From NCBI RefSeq assembly GCF_031759225.1, contig NZ_CP134494.1, forward strand, positions 560,001 to 624,000: a stretch of DNA of 64,000 bases, given 5' to 3'. This document shows, in pieces, positions 35,746-45,544 of this stretch (positions are counted from its first letter, which is position 1; every line of letters starts with the position of its first letter). The position numbers were made by a program, and so were the translations under genes. The notes beneath the pieces were generated by a model that ran no database searches, had not been told where the DNA came from, and was given only the letters and a program-made list of their open reading frames with translations. Source of the stretch: Mesobacillus jeotgali (lineage in GTDB: Bacteria; Bacillota; Bacilli; Bacillales; Cytobacillaceae).

Positions 35746-36746
35746 TGTTCATGACCTATCTAAGGGAACGGCGGAGCTGGATTCTGCTATTCTTGCTGCT
35801 TCAATTCCTTGTCGTTTTTATCGCTTATATTGATTCCGCTGTTTCTATACAATCTGCTCTTTATTATGTTTTTCTGTCAGCACTTATATTTTTGATTTTT
35901 CTCCTGATCCGTTACCAAAAAGAAGTGAAGTTTTATCAGGAGCTGGAAGAAGCGGAGGACCTTCCCGATTTTTCAGAAAGGGAGCAGCTCAGTCCGTTTG
36001 AAGGAATGGTAGCCGAGAGCATCACACATCATTTTGAGGCGCTGAAAAAAACTGTTTCCGAAAGTGAGCACAGGCTGGATGAGGAAAAGGATGAACTGCT
36101 TTCCTGGATTCATGAAGTGAAAACGCCGCTGACGGCTTTGAGATTGATGATTGACCGGCTAGAGGATCAGGCGCTGAAAAAGGAAATGACTTATGAATGG
36201 CTGCGCATCCATCTTTTATTGGACCAGCAGCTGCATCAAAAGCGAATTCCGTTCATGGAGAATGACTTGTATATTGAACAGACCTATCTGGAGAGTGTGA
36301 TCTTCGGAGAGGTCAAAACATTACAGTCATGGTGCATCCAAAAAGGGATTGGCTTCGAGATTGACCTGGAGTACAACGAGGTGATGACGGATGCCAAATG
36401 GCTCGCGTTTATTTTACGGCAGCTGTTGACGAATGCTGTGAAATATAGCGATGCTTCTGATGTCCAGATTAAAAGTGAACAGCGGGATGGACAGATGATC
36501 CTGAAGATTGCGGATAAGGGAAGAGGGATTGACTCCAGGGATCTCCCGCGGATTTTTGAAAAAGGATTTACATCCACTGCCCACCATCAGGATCATGCCG
36601 CAACCGGAATGGGCTTATACCTTGCAAGGAAAGCGGCCCAGCCGCTGAAAATCAGGATTGATGTGGAATCAGCACCAGGCAAGGGAAGCACGTTCACTCT
36701 TACCTTCCCGAAAAGCAATGAATTTGTCGAAATAACAGGCATGTGA
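35745..36746 (+). CDS. BceS-like intramembrane-sensing histidine kinase
   Basis: A 333-residue kinase with two closely spaced membrane helices (about 12-30 and 38-56) and almost no extracellular loop, so it cannot sense directly; in this class the ABC transporter passes on flux of the peptide. H123 is in LLSWIHEVKTPLTALRL, followed by HATPase motifs QLLTNAVKYSDAS, KGRGIDSRDLPRIFEKGF and ATGMGLYLAR. Translational coupling to the regulator is clear. The stop lies inside a 12-bp palindrome that also looks like the regulator's operator. Confidence 0.9.
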   Translation: MFMTYLRERRSWILLFLLLQFLVVFIAYIDSAVSIQSALYYVFLSALIFLIFLLIRYQKEVKFYQELEEAEDLPDFSEREQLSPFEGMVAESITHHFEALKKTVSESEHRLDEEKDELLSWIHEVKTPLTALRLMIDRLEDQALKKEMTYEWLRIHLLLDQQLHQKRIPFMENDLYIEQTYLESVIFGEVKTLQSWCIQKGIGFEIDLEYNEVMTDAKWLAFILRQLLTNAVKYSDASDVQIKSEQRDGQMILKIADKGRGIDSRDLPRIFEKGFTSTAHHQDHAATGMGLYLARKAAQPLKIRIDVESAPGKGSTFTLTFPKSNEFVEITGM

Positions 36747-36764
36747 CAAAAGTGTCACATGCCT
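36737..36764 (+). promoter_or_regulatory. Perfect 12-bp palindrome: probable BceR operator upstream of bceAB
   Basis: AGGCATGTGACA (36737-36748) and TGTCACATGCCT (36753-36764) flank AAAG. The core TGACA-N4-TGTCA fits the TNACA-N4-TGTNA pattern described for BceR/GraR-type regulators. A TATAAT -10 with no clear -35 follows at 36812-36817. As RNA it could form a hairpin, but its T-tail is weak. Confidence 0.62.
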
Positions 36765-36845
36765 TTGCTCATTTGTTAGCTGAATCGAAGGAAGGGATAG
36801 AGACAGGATTTTATAATGAAATTATCAAAGAAAGGGTGTGCGGAT

Positions 36846-37607
36846 ATGATTTTACTGGAAGCTGCTAAACTTCATAAAACATATGGAAATAAATTTAATA
36901 AACAGGAAGTGTTGAAAGGGCTCGACCTGAAAATTTTCAAAGGAGAGTTTGTGAGCATCATGGGTGCCTCCGGCTCGGGGAAAACGACGCTGCTGAATGT
37001 TCTTTCCTCAATCGACCGGGTGTCCAACGGATCGATCAAGATTGAAGGAAAAGACATTACCGGGATGAAGGAGAAGCAGCTGGCTGAATTCCGTAAAGAG
37101 CATTTGGGCTTCTTGTTCCAGGATTACAATCTGCTCGACACACTGACGGTGAAGGAAAATATCCTTTTACCGCTCTCGGTCAGCAAGACGCCGAGGAAAG
37201 AAGCGAATCAAAGATTCGAAAAGATTGCCAGTGAACTGGGTATTATCGACCTGAAGGATAAGTATCCGAATGAAATTTCCGGCGGGCAAAAGCAGCGGAC
37301 ATCGGCTGCACGCGCTTTTATCCATGATCCAAGTATCATTTTTGCCGATGAACCGACGGGTGCACTTGATTCAAAATCGGCGTCAGACTTGTTGAACAAA
37401 CTGAGTGACTTGAACCAAAAACGGCAGGCGACAATCCTGATGGTCACTCACGATCCTGTTGCGGCAAGCTATTGCGGCCGGGTTATTTTTATCAAGGATG
37501 GCCTGATTTACACAGAATTGAACAAAGGCGACCAGACGAGACAGGAGTTTTTCAAGGATATCATGAAAACCCAGAGCGTATTGGGCGGTGTGCACCATGA
37601 GCGTTAA
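36846..37607 (+). CDS. BceA-like ABC transporter ATPase
   Basis: A 253-residue ATPase of the peptide-resistance (MacB/BceA) branch. Walker A is [21 protein letters not shown]-loop [20 protein letters not shown], signature [15 protein letters not shown], Walker [15 protein letters not shown] and H-loop TVTHDP-like [15 protein letters not shown] 36846 is seven bases behind AAAGGGTG; an in-frame ATG at 36816 overlaps the predicted -10. It pairs with the permease, whose gene starts inside its last codons. Together they should remove peptide antibiotics from undecaprenyl-cycle targets and signal to the kinase. Confidence 0.92.
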   Translation: MILLEAAKLHKTYGNKFNKQEVLKGLDLKIFKGEFVSIMGASGSGKTTLLNVLSSIDRVSNGSIKIEGKDITGMKEKQLAEFRKEHLGFLFQDYNLLDTLTVKENILLPLSVSKTPRKEANQRFEKIASELGIIDLKDKYPNEISGGQKQRTSAARAFIHDPSIIFADEPTGALDSKSASDLLNKLSDLNQKRQATILMVTHDPVAASYCGRVIFIKDGLIYTELNKGDQTRQEFFKDIMKTQSVLGGVHHER

Positions 37608-39537
37608 TCAACTCATCCTCCGCAATTTGAAAAAGAACCTGAAAAACTATTACTTGTATGTATTTGCGCTGATGTTCAGTGTCGCGCTTTACTTCGCATT
37701 CGTCACTCTCCAATATGACCCGTCCATGGATGAAACAAAGGGTTCGATCAAAGGGGCGGCTGCGATAAAGGCTGCATCTGTCCTGCTTGTCGGAATCGTC
37801 GCCATTTTCCTGACTTACGCAAATGCGATTTTTATCAAAAGGAGAAGCAAGGAAATCGGTCTATTCCAACTCGTGGGGATGACGAAGGGCAAGATTTTCC
37901 GGATTCTGAGTGTCGATAACTTTCTGTTATATTTTGGATCTTTGCTGGCAGGCGTTTTCCTCGGGTTCTCCATCTCCAAGCTGATCATGATGATCCTGTT
38001 CAAGCTCACGCAAGTCGACGGGATTGCGAAGTTGCATTTTTCCGGCACAGCCCTGGTGCAGACACTGATTGTTTTTTCACTGATCTACGTCTTGCTGCTG
38101 GTGCTGAACTTCATTTTTATAAAAAGACAAAGCATCCTGAGCTTATTCAGGGTGGTATCAAAAACGGAAGGCCGGGTAAAGAAAATCTCTTTCTGGGAGA
38201 TGCTGATCGGTGTCCTAGGCATCGGGCTGATTGGAATCGGCTATTTTGTATCCTCCATGCTATTCGAAGGGGACTTCACGTCCGTGAACGAACTCTTTTC
38301 AGCCATGGTGTTCATTTTAGCTTCGGTCATCTTCGGAACCTATCTGTTTTACAAAGGATCTGTCAGCTTCATCGCCAATATCATCCGGAAAAAGAAGGAT
38401 GGCTATCTGAATATTAATGAGGTGCTTTCGCTATCCTCGATCATGTTCAGGATGAAGTCGAATGCGCTGTTGTTGACGATTATCACGACGGTATCGGCAT
38501 TGGCGATCGGATTATTGTCGCTAAGCTATATCTCTTATTATTCTGCGGAGCAGACTGCGAAAAGTATGGTCCCAGACAACTTTGCCTTTGTGGATGAGAA
38601 GTCTGCCGCGAATTTTATGGAGGAATTGAAATCGAAGGGTATCAATTTTACCGAAAAAAGGATTGAGGTCCTTCAAGCGGTACTGAACGCAAATGACATC
38701 ATTGGGCTGAAAATGGATGGATACACACAGGACCCGCGAGCCATGAGTGTGTCGGTCATCAGCGAAAAGTCTGATGGCCAAAAGGAAGTCAGTAAGGATG
38801 AAGCCTACATGACAGGCTACAATGATATCATGATGAAATTCATCTCCATGAAGGACTCAGGGCCGATTGAGATCATCGGGAAAGATCACACCATCCCGCT
38901 GCAGTATACTGGAATGGAGAAAGAATATCCGGTGTCCCGGTATTTCGGGGGATCTCCTGTAGCCGTGGTGGATGAGACTGTTTTCGAGAAGCTGAAGAAG
39001 GATGTGGACCCTGAAATTCAAAAAGGCTCTTCACTATATATCGGGATTGAGATTCAGGATGAAGACGATTCGGAGAGAGCGAATGACCTGTTCAATGAAA
39101 ATAAATACCATGAAGCTAATATGAATGAATCACGCCTGGACAGTGAAAATATCCAAAAGAAACAGATGGGGCTTACGATGTTCATTGTCGGTTTCCTAGG
39201 ACTGACCTTCCTTGTCACATCAGGCTGCATTCTTTATTTCAAGCAAATGGACCAGACAGAAGACGAAAAACCGAATTATACGATTTTACGAAAACTTGGG
39301 TTCACCCAGGGCGATTTGCTGAGAGGCATCCAGGCAAAGCAAGCGTTCAACTTCGGCATCCCGCTAGCAATCGGGCTGCTGCACAGCTATTTTGCCGTCA
39401 AGTCAGGCTGGTTCTTCTTCGGCACTGAACTATGGTGGCCGATGCTGATTGTCATGGGACTTTATACAGCACTGTACTCCATCTTTGCTGTACTATCGGT
39501 GGCGCATTCAAAGAAAGTCATTCGGGAATCGCTTTAA
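37597..39537 (+). CDS. BceB-like ABC transporter permease
   Basis: A 646-residue FtsX-type permease with ten predicted helices and a large extracellular domain of about 200 residues between helices 7 and 8 (from [17 protein letters not shown] to [17 protein letters not shown]), the region that determines peptide specificity in this family. ATG 37597 lies in the end of the ATPase gene behind GGTG; GTG 37588 is an alternative. The conserved segment [18 protein letters not shown] marks the BceB/VraE group. The gene ends at a terminator, immediately followed by a group II intron. Confidence 0.92.
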   Translation: MSVNQLILRNLKKNLKNYYLYVFALMFSVALYFAFVTLQYDPSMDETKGSIKGAAAIKAASVLLVGIVAIFLTYANAIFIKRRSKEIGLFQLVGMTKGKIFRILSVDNFLLYFGSLLAGVFLGFSISKLIMMILFKLTQVDGIAKLHFSGTALVQTLIVFSLIYVLLLVLNFIFIKRQSILSLFRVVSKTEGRVKKISFWEMLIGVLGIGLIGIGYFVSSMLFEGDFTSVNELFSAMVFILASVIFGTYLFYKGSVSFIANIIRKKKDGYLNINEVLSLSSIMFRMKSNALLLTIITTVSALAIGLLSLSYISYYSAEQTAKSMVPDNFAFVDEKSAANFMEELKSKGINFTEKRIEVLQAVLNANDIIGLKMDGYTQDPRAMSVSVISEKSDGQKEVSKDEAYMTGYNDIMMKFISMKDSGPIEIIGKDHTIPLQYTGMEKEYPVSRYFGGSPVAVVDETVFEKLKKDVDPEIQKGSSLYIGIEIQDEDDSERANDLFNENKYHEANMNESRLDSENIQKKQMGLTMFIVGFLGLTFLVTSGCILYFKQMDQTEDEKPNYTILRKLGFTQGDLLRGIQAKQAFNFGIPLAIGLLHSYFAVKSGWFFFGTELWWPMLIVMGLYTALYSIFAVLSVAHSKKVIRESL

Positions 39538-39552
39538 ATGTAAGTAACTCCG

Positions 39553-39580
39553 AAGCACAGGAACGTATCCTGTGCTTTTT
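39553..39580 (+). terminator. Terminator of bceAB, probable target of the group II intron
   Basis: AAGCACAGGA (39553-39562), loop ACGTA, TCCTGTGCTT (39568-39577), then TTTCT. The intron begins three bases later. Confidence 0.88.
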
Positions 39581-39582
39581 CT

Positions 39583-41467
39583 GTGCGCCCGGCATGGGTG
39601 CAGTCTATAGGGTGTAAGTCCCGAGCCATGAAGGCAGTAGTAGTGGTTAGCTTAACGCAAGGGTGTCCGCGGTGACGCGGAATCTGAAGGAAGCGAGCGG
39701 CAAACCTCCGGTCTGAGGAACACGAACTTCATATAAGGCTAGGTACCATTGGATGAGTTTGCAGAACAAAACAAAGTCCTTACTGCCGAAGGTGGTACAG
39801 AGTAAATGAAGCAGATAGATGGAGGGAAAGACTGTACTCTTACCCGGGGAGGTCTGATTGGAAAGCCAAGTACACTTGGTAACCTATCTAGCAATAGATA
39901 GCTGAACAATCAGAAGTCAGCAGAGGTCATAGTACTTTACCGGCTCGAGACGGTAAGGGAAGGACTGAACAATTAGGAAGAACGAGAACTAGGCATACAA
40001 TTCCTGTGTAGAAGCAGACAATCCGAAAGGACTTACTTGAAGGAGGAAGTGGTGAATCCACAGGGGACTTCATGAGGGTGGAGCAGGAATAACATAATTA
40101 GATTTCTACGTTCACGTCGAAAGGAAATATCACATGTTAATGAATCTGATTCTATCACGGGAAAACTTAATAGAAGCACTTAAACGTGTGGAGAAGAACA
40201 AAGGGAGTCACGGCATAGATGGAATGTCCGTAAAATCCCTACGAAGACATCTCTATGAGAACTGGGACACCCTTTGTGATTCTTTAAGGAAAGGTACCTA
40301 TCAACCTAACCCAGTACGTCGAGTCGAAATCCCGAAACCGAACGGTGGAGTAAGGTTACTTGGAATACCTACCGTGATAGATCGTTTCATCCAACAGGCA
40401 ATCGCCCAAGTTTTAACTCCGCTTTTTGACCCAACCTTCTCGGAACATAGTTATGGGTTTAGGCCAAGCCGAAGAGGCCATGACGCTGTACGTAAAGCAA
40501 GGGGATATATAAGTGAAGGTTACAGATGGGTGATTGACATGGACTTGGAGAAGTTCTTTGACAAAGTGAATCATGACAAGCTGATGGGGATATTGGCAAG
40601 CAGAATCCAAGACCGATTGGTCTTGAAGCTAATTCGAAAATATCTCCAAGCAGGAATCATGATAAATGGTGTAGTCTACGATGCAGAAGAAGGAACACCA
40701 CAAGGAGGTCCCCTGAGCCCTCTTCTTTCGAATATACTTTTGGATAAGCTTGATAAAGAACTAGAAAGGAGAGGTCACAAGTTTGTCCGATACGCCGATG
40801 ATTGTAATATTTACATGAAATCGAAGAAAGCTGGAGAACGAGTAATGAACTCCATTACATGCTTCATTGAGCAGAAATTAAAGCTCAAAGTAAACAGAGG
40901 GAAATCAGCGGTTGACCGCCCGTGGAAACGAAAATTCCTTGGCTTTAGCTTTACGGTTAATAAGAAACCGAAGGTTCGAATAGCCAACGAAAGTGTTAAA
41001 AGGCTAAAAGCTAAAATACGAAAGTTAACATCCCGTTCTAAACCAATCCCCATGGAAGTTAGAATTGAGAAATTGAATCAATTTCTAACGGGATGGTGTG
41101 GATATTTTGCATTAGCTGATACACCAAGTAAATTCAAAGAATTTGATGAGTGGATTAGAAGAAGACTCCGTATGATTGAATGGAAACAATGGAAGAACCC
41201 GAAGACAAGAGTAAGAAAACTCAAAAGTCTTGGCGTTCCAGACCAAAAGGCATACGAATGGGGAAATTCCAGAAAGAAATTTTGGAGAATTGCCTCAAGT
41301 CCAATCTTACACAAAACCCTCGATAACTCTTATTGGAGTCATCGAGGGCTCAAAAGTCTATATCAAAGATATGAATTTCTACGTCACACTTAATTGAACC
41401 GCCGTATACCGAACGGTACGTACGGTGGTGTGAGAGGTCGGGGGTTAGTCACCCCCTCCTACTCGAT
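39583..41467 (+). mobile_element. Group II intron, class C-like, with intact maturase
   Basis: The 5' end reads GTGCGCCCGGCATGGGTG, a standard bacterial group II start. About 550 bases of structured RNA (domains I-III) precede the maturase frame. After its stop come a domain V-like hairpin (ACCGCCGTATACCGAACGGT, then ACGTACGGTGG) and domain VI with GTCGGGGG/CACCCCCT and CTACTCGAT near 41467. The insertion point directly after a terminator stem fits class C target choice. The right boundary is estimated to within a few bases. Confidence 0.85.
40134..41393 (+). CDS. ltrA: Group II intron reverse transcriptase/maturase
   Basis: A 419-residue intron-encoded protein. Reverse transcriptase blocks include KGSHGIDGMSVKSLRRHL, RLLGIPTVIDRFIQQAI, SYGFRPSRRGHDAV, EEGTPQGGPLSPLLSNILL and the catalytic FVRYADD (Asp pair near residue 223). 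Domain X follows (GWCGYFALADTPSKFKEFDE, RRRLRMIEWKQWKNPKTR), the WKQWK pattern being usual in class C. No HNH endonuclease domain is present, so insertion probably uses single-stranded or replication-associated targets. AAAGGA precedes ATG 40134. All motifs look intact, so the intron may be active. Confidence 0.95.
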   Translation: MLMNLILSRENLIEALKRVEKNKGSHGIDGMSVKSLRRHLYENWDTLCDSLRKGTYQPNPVRRVEIPKPNGGVRLLGIPTVIDRFIQQAIAQVLTPLFDPTFSEHSYGFRPSRRGHDAVRKARGYISEGYRWVIDMDLEKFFDKVNHDKLMGILASRIQDRLVLKLIRKYLQAGIMINGVVYDAEEGTPQGGPLSPLLSNILLDKLDKELERRGHKFVRYADDCNIYMKSKKAGERVMNSITCFIEQKLKLKVNRGKSAVDRPWKRKFLGFSFTVNKKPKVRIANESVKRLKAKIRKLTSRSKPIPMEVRIEKLNQFLTGWCGYFALADTPSKFKEFDEWIRRRLRMIEWKQWKNPKTRVRKLKSLGVPDQKAYEWGNSRKKFWRIASSPILHKTLDNSYWSHRGLKSLYQRYEFLRHT

Positions 41468-41503
41468 TTTACTGGAAAAATTATTCTCTTACGAAACTAG
41501 GTT

Positions 41504-41608
41504 AATTGCACGGGAAAAGCTGATAATTGCACCAATCCCATCAATAATTGCGTGAAAACAGCCTGTAATTGCACAGAAAAGAGCATTAATTGCACTATTA
41601 AACAAATT
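41504..41608. repeat. Five-copy motif array with exact 21-bp period
   Basis: AATTGCAC-like motifs start at 41504, 41525, 41546, 41567 and 41588. Only the first nine or so bases (TAATTGCAC) are conserved; the other 12 bases of each unit differ. The array lies between the intron and the next gene. Confidence 0.75.
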
Positions 41609-41690
41609 TTACCAGGATAATACATCCCTATGAAACTTTATATTGGTTGATTCGTATATAGAGAAGACAAAAATAAAAGGGGATTTTTCT

Positions 41691-43361
41691 ATGGGGAATA
41701 TCATTCTATTTGCACTTTTGGTTGGATTGGCTTCTGCTCTCATTCTTACTCCTTTTTCTAAAGGAGTCGAGAAGGACAGGAAAATGACATCTGCCTTTTT
41801 GATTGCTGCGATTGTCCTTTTCACGGTTGGGACTTTTGGATTTTATTATGCCTTTAATTTGGATCGTAACTTATCTTCTCTATGGCCGTTTGCGATTGTG
41901 CTTACATTTGGCGGAACGTTTTTTGCGGCTGGGAAGGAAAGGATGGTTAAAGGAATTCTATTTCTGGCAGTCCTTCTCGTTGGTGCGTACTTCATGATTG
42001 CCTTTCTTTTTAACGCCGAGGAAAAATATGAATCTGCGAAAATGGGGGAAAAGACGGAGATTTCAACTTTTGATGAAAAAGAAACCCCGGCTAGTGTCCC
42101 TCCGCAGTTTGCGCGTAATAAGATGAAGAAGGCGTTCGGCCAGGTTCCGAATACGAGTTATTATGAGCTGGGTAGCCTGCAAATCCAGAAGGTCATTGGA
42201 GAATATGTCTATATTGCCCCTGTTGAGTTTTCAGGATTTTTCAAGTGGTGGAATGGCGAATCTACACCGGGATATTTTACAGTGAGCGCCACTGATTCAT
42301 CAGCAAATCCAAAATTCATGAAGTCGAAAATGATTTACACACCATCTTCTTACTTTAATAAAAATCTCGAACGTCATATCCGGATGCAGTATCCTGAGTC
42401 TATTTTTTACGGAGACTCGCAACTCGAGGTTGATGATGAAGGAAAACCTTTCTATATCAGGACTTATGGTGAGTTCATCTCAGCCAGGAATGGTTTTGAT
42501 GTAAAAGGGGTCGTCGTTGTGGATCCGGAATCCGGGAAGACGAAATCCTATGGTTTGGCCGATGTTCCTGAATTCATTGACGGTGCTGTTTCTCCTGAGG
42601 CGGTCAGTCTGCAGAACAGTTATTTCGGGAATTATGTCCATGGCTATTGGAACAGCGTGTTCGGCAAGACAGATGTGAGGCTGCCTTCAGATGAAGGGAC
42701 CGAGGCACAGGTCAGCCCGATATTCGACGAAAATGGCGATATGTATTATTTCACCGATTTTACCAGCCCGAAAGAAGGGGTCGACTCGATGCTCGGTTAT
42801 GCGCTGACAAACTCGCGCACGGGGAAGGCGACCTTCTATACCGGTAATCTTGAAGAGTCCTATATGGATTCCGAAGGGGCTTTGCAGATTATCGAAAAGA
42901 AATTCATCGAGAAAAAATGGCACGGTGAAATGCCGATCATCTATAATTTCTATGGCGAGGCAAGCTGGTTGTCAGGTGTACTTGATTCGAACGGCTTCCT
43001 GCAAAACTACTTTATCGTGTCAGCAGCAAACCCGGAGATTTCCGTGTATGGCAACACTCCAAACGAAGCATTGAAAAAGTTTAAGACCGCTCTCCAGCAT
43101 GGCGGCGGAACAGTGGATGGCAATTCGAAGGCAGAGGAAAAGCAAACGAGCGGAACCGTACTGCGCGTCTACAAAGAAAAAACAGGCGACTACACGATTG
43201 TTTCCATCCTGCTGGATAACAAAAAGAACTACATCATTTCATCAGAAACGAACCCACTGGCGATTTATGTAAAAGAAGGCGACCAGGTCAATATCAAATA
43301 CAGTGATACAGGCGAAACCTTCCTGCCAGTGAAAGAGTTAGTGATCCAGGGATTAGAATAA
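41691..43361 (+). CDS. Large membrane-anchored protein of unknown function
   Basis: A 556-residue protein with four predicted helices in the first about 120 residues (LFALLVGLASALILTPF, AAIVLFTVGTFGFYYAF and two more), then a soluble extracytoplasmic region of about 430 residues. That region has LEVDDEGKPFYIRTYGEF, VVVVDPESGKTKSYGLADVP and YALTNSRTGKATFYTG, hinting at repeated beta-rich PepSY-like units, and a C-terminal small beta domain (TGDYTIVSILLDNKKNYIIS). I do not recognise a characterised homologue. ATG 41691 is eight bases behind AAAGGGG. A strong terminator follows. Confidence 0.75.
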   Translation: MGNIILFALLVGLASALILTPFSKGVEKDRKMTSAFLIAAIVLFTVGTFGFYYAFNLDRNLSSLWPFAIVLTFGGTFFAAGKERMVKGILFLAVLLVGAYFMIAFLFNAEEKYESAKMGEKTEISTFDEKETPASVPPQFARNKMKKAFGQVPNTSYYELGSLQIQKVIGEYVYIAPVEFSGFFKWWNGESTPGYFTVSATDSSANPKFMKSKMIYTPSSYFNKNLERHIRMQYPESIFYGDSQLEVDDEGKPFYIRTYGEFISARNGFDVKGVVVVDPESGKTKSYGLADVPEFIDGAVSPEAVSLQNSYFGNYVHGYWNSVFGKTDVRLPSDEGTEAQVSPIFDENGDMYYFTDFTSPKEGVDSMLGYALTNSRTGKATFYTGNLEESYMDSEGALQIIEKKFIEKKWHGEMPIIYNFYGEASWLSGVLDSNGFLQNYFIVSAANPEISVYGNTPNEALKKFKTALQHGGGTVDGNSKAEEKQTSGTVLRVYKEKTGDYTIVSILLDNKKNYIISSETNPLAIYVKEGDQVNIKYSDTGETFLPVKELVIQGLE

Positions 43362-43369
43362 AGAGAAAT

Positions 43370-43416
43370 CGCCTGCCCTCCGGTATGGATGTTAGACCGG
43401 AGGCAGGCGGTTTTTT
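43370..43416 (+). terminator. Strong terminator after the large membrane protein gene
   Basis: CGCCTGCC and CTCCGGT pair with ACCGGAG and GCAGGCG around a GATGTTAG-type loop; six T residues follow. Confidence 0.88.
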
Positions 43417-43508
43417 GGTTATGGATAATTAAAAGGAAAGATAAATTGTCTTGAGGACTCGGGAAGCATTTGTTTGTGAGATAGTTAAGAGATGGTATGG
43501 TTGAGAAC

Positions 43509-43889
43509 TTACTGCTGTTTTTCATTCAGTATCTCTAAAACATCTTGATGCTGCTTCTGAACATTGGAAACATGCTTAATCTCACTGGATAGTTCTGATT
43601 TCGTTTCATCCAGTTTCTTCATCAGGCTGCCATAATAAAATGCCACTTCCTTCCGCATTTCACTCTGTTCCGAAAGTAAAGATTGCTGGCCTTTAGTCAA
43701 AGCATTCTGTTCTAATTGCATGGATTGGTAGCCATTCTCTAAGTTGCTTAAACGATTCTCCATTGAATCAAAGCGTGCATCAACAGAGTCAAAGCGTGCA
43801 TCAACGGAATCGAAACGTGCATCAACAGAGTCAAAGCGCTTGTCCATCGAATCCAAACGATCTAAAATCTTATTCAATATTTTCTCCAT
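43509..43889 (-). CDS. Coiled-coil protein with tandem heptad repeats
   Basis: A 126-residue, almost entirely helical protein. Residues about 10-45 contain repeated seven-residue blocks (RFDSVDA three times, then RFDSMEN), encoded by near-identical 21-bp DNA repeats; the rest (SNLENGYQSMQLEQNALTKG and onward) is a long coiled coil. No membrane segment or catalytic motif is seen. GGAGGTGA lies nine bases before ATG 43889. Similar short heptad-repeat proteins occur in Bacillus without known function. The copy number of repeats may vary between strains. Confidence 0.7.
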   Translation of the reverse strand: MEKILNKILDRLDSMDKRFDSVDARFDSVDARFDSVDARFDSMENRLSNLENGYQSMQLEQNALTKGQQSLLSEQSEMRKEVAFYYGSLMKKLDETKSELSSEIKHVSNVQKQHQDVLEILNEKQQ

Positions 43890-44227
43890 CTCATTTCACC
43901 TCCTTCTTTATGAATATATTATACCCAGCCCAGTAAGACAAGTCACCACAAATGACAAGGATTTTTGCTCTTTCAGAACCGCTCCTCCAATCGTATTGCT
44001 TTTACATAATCATTCTACTAGATGGAAGTTATCAAGACTTAAATTGGCAGTGAAGATGGCCATATTCTCAAAAGGTCGTTTCAAGTAAAATTGAACATAT
44101 TGTGTTACACCCTTAACGTCCCTCTGTTTGTAGTTAGCGATATCAGGAAATATCCGGAATCTTATAGTAAAATTGTCCGTAATCTCGTATTCTATAAAAG
44201 GAAGTCGAAATTCACGTTTTAGGTGGT
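43890..44227. other. Divergent intergenic region, no gene seen
   Basis: These 338 bases separate the coiled-coil gene (minus) from the diguanylate cyclase gene (plus). AGGTGG at 44221 is the ribosome binding site of the latter. No repeat, RNA element or reading frame with a convincing start was recognised. Confidence 0.5.
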
Positions 44228-45310
44228 ATGGTTTTGCTGAAAGATTTTTTTATACATTCTAGTTTTGTTATCACGTTTTTGTTTATTGGGGGAAGTTTAT
44301 TTAAGAACAATCCGGAGATAGATACAACTCTTAAAAAGGTAAAACTTGGGGCATTAGCGGGAATACTTGGTTCAGTGTTAATGGCTTTTAGTATCCAGAT
44401 TACTCCTATGATCATGATGGACTTGCGTCATATCGCGATCCTGTTGTCTGCTTTTTATGGAGGATTCGTGCCAGCTTTCGTAGCCGCCACCATAATCAAT
44501 ATCAGCAGATTAGTATTTTTTGATGGAAGTCTCGAAACATTTCTGGTCACTGTGCTCATAATGTTTATTATTGCGGCGTTTGCCGCACTGGTCCAAAAAA
44601 AGGTGAAGGGATCGGACTTTATTAAGTGGACGATCATGGGATTGATCAGTTTAATTACGATTTCCTTCGGCTTTTTGTATCTAATGGGTTTTTCAGATCA
44701 AGTGTACCAAATTTTGGTTAACTATTGGGTTATTACGACAATATCGGGAGTTTTGGTGTATTTTTTGGCAGGGTACATCGTTCAGTCGAACCAAATGTTT
44801 ATGCAGCTGAAAACCCAGTCGGCAACAGACTTCCTTACGGGGTTAAATAATGTAAGACAGTTCGATTCGTCATTGAATGAAAGTTTAGAAAGTGCCCAGA
44901 AGCTTAATGAAAAATTATCGTTGCTTATGATTGATATCGACCACTTCAAAAAGGTCAATGATACGTATGGTCATCAAGCTGGAGATGAAGTTTTAAGGCA
45001 ATTGGGAGGACTGTTAATCACCTGCTCACGCCCAAGTGATATTGTTTCAAGAAATGGCGGTGAAGAATTTTCACTGTTATTAAAGAATTGCTCCTATACT
45101 CAAGCGCTGGAAATCGCAGAACGCCTCCGGGGAATAGTGGAAAATCATCGATTCTCCTTACCAAATGGCAAGGAAATCCAGATCACCATCTCTCTTGGTG
45201 CCTCAACCTATTTAGAGACAACTCAATGCTTAGAAGAATTCATCAAACAAGCAGACGACACCTTATATAAATCAAAACGGACAGGAAGAAATAAAGTATC
45301 CGCACTGTAA
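44228..45310 (+). CDS. Diguanylate cyclase with 5TM-5TMR_LYT-like sensor, DgcK-like
   Basis: A 360-residue protein. Residues about 1-195 form six helices of the LytS/5TMR type (IAILLSAFYGGFVPAFVAAT). The GGDEF domain (about 200-358) has DFLTGLNNVRQFDSSL, LMIDIDHFKKVNDTYGHQ and the active loop RNGGEEF near residue 276. An intact inhibitory site RPSD lies five residues before GGEEF, so c-di-GMP feedback is expected. Architecture and length match B. subtilis DgcK (YhcK). The start may be TTG 44234, which is better spaced behind AGGTGG than ATG 44228. Confidence 0.88.
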   Translation: MVLLKDFFIHSSFVITFLFIGGSLFKNNPEIDTTLKKVKLGALAGILGSVLMAFSIQITPMIMMDLRHIAILLSAFYGGFVPAFVAATIINISRLVFFDGSLETFLVTVLIMFIIAAFAALVQKKVKGSDFIKWTIMGLISLITISFGFLYLMGFSDQVYQILVNYWVITTISGVLVYFLAGYIVQSNQMFMQLKTQSATDFLTGLNNVRQFDSSLNESLESAQKLNEKLSLLMIDIDHFKKVNDTYGHQAGDEVLRQLGGLLITCSRPSDIVSRNGGEEFSLLLKNCSYTQALEIAERLRGIVENHRFSLPNGKEIQITISLGASTYLETTQCLEEFIKQADDTLYKSKRTGRNKVSAL

Positions 45311-45345
45311 AGCACAGGGACAGCCCCCTGTGCTTCTTCTTTGTT
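45311..45345 (+). terminator. Terminator with GCACAGGGAC-type stem
   Basis: AGCACAGGG (45311-45319), loop ACAGCC, CCCTGTGCT (45326-45334), then TCTTCTTTG. It is a member of the dispersed hairpin family. Confidence 0.8.
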
Positions 45346-45544
45346 TCTTTTTAAAAGGTTCTAGAATGGCAGGGAGTGAAAGGCGACATAGAAGGGAGGA
45401 ACCTTATTGACTACTGGTAAAATAACTCTGCTCACTGATCATAAGGCACCGATCACTCCAAAAAAGTAAAAGACATCTAGCATAATAGGAAATTAAAGGT
45501 AAAATGGAAGTAGAGATAGAGCGTGTTAAAAGGGGGGAACAATT

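Noticed and set aside
36816..36845. Earlier ATG for the bceA-like gene
   Set aside because: It overlaps the predicted -10 element and has no good ribosome binding site; ATG 36846 gives the normal family length.
45407..45469. 20-codon TTG frame behind GGGAGG upstream of the sigma/anti-sigma gene
   Set aside because: It has a good ribosome binding site, but the frame is too short to distinguish from chance and shows no pattern.
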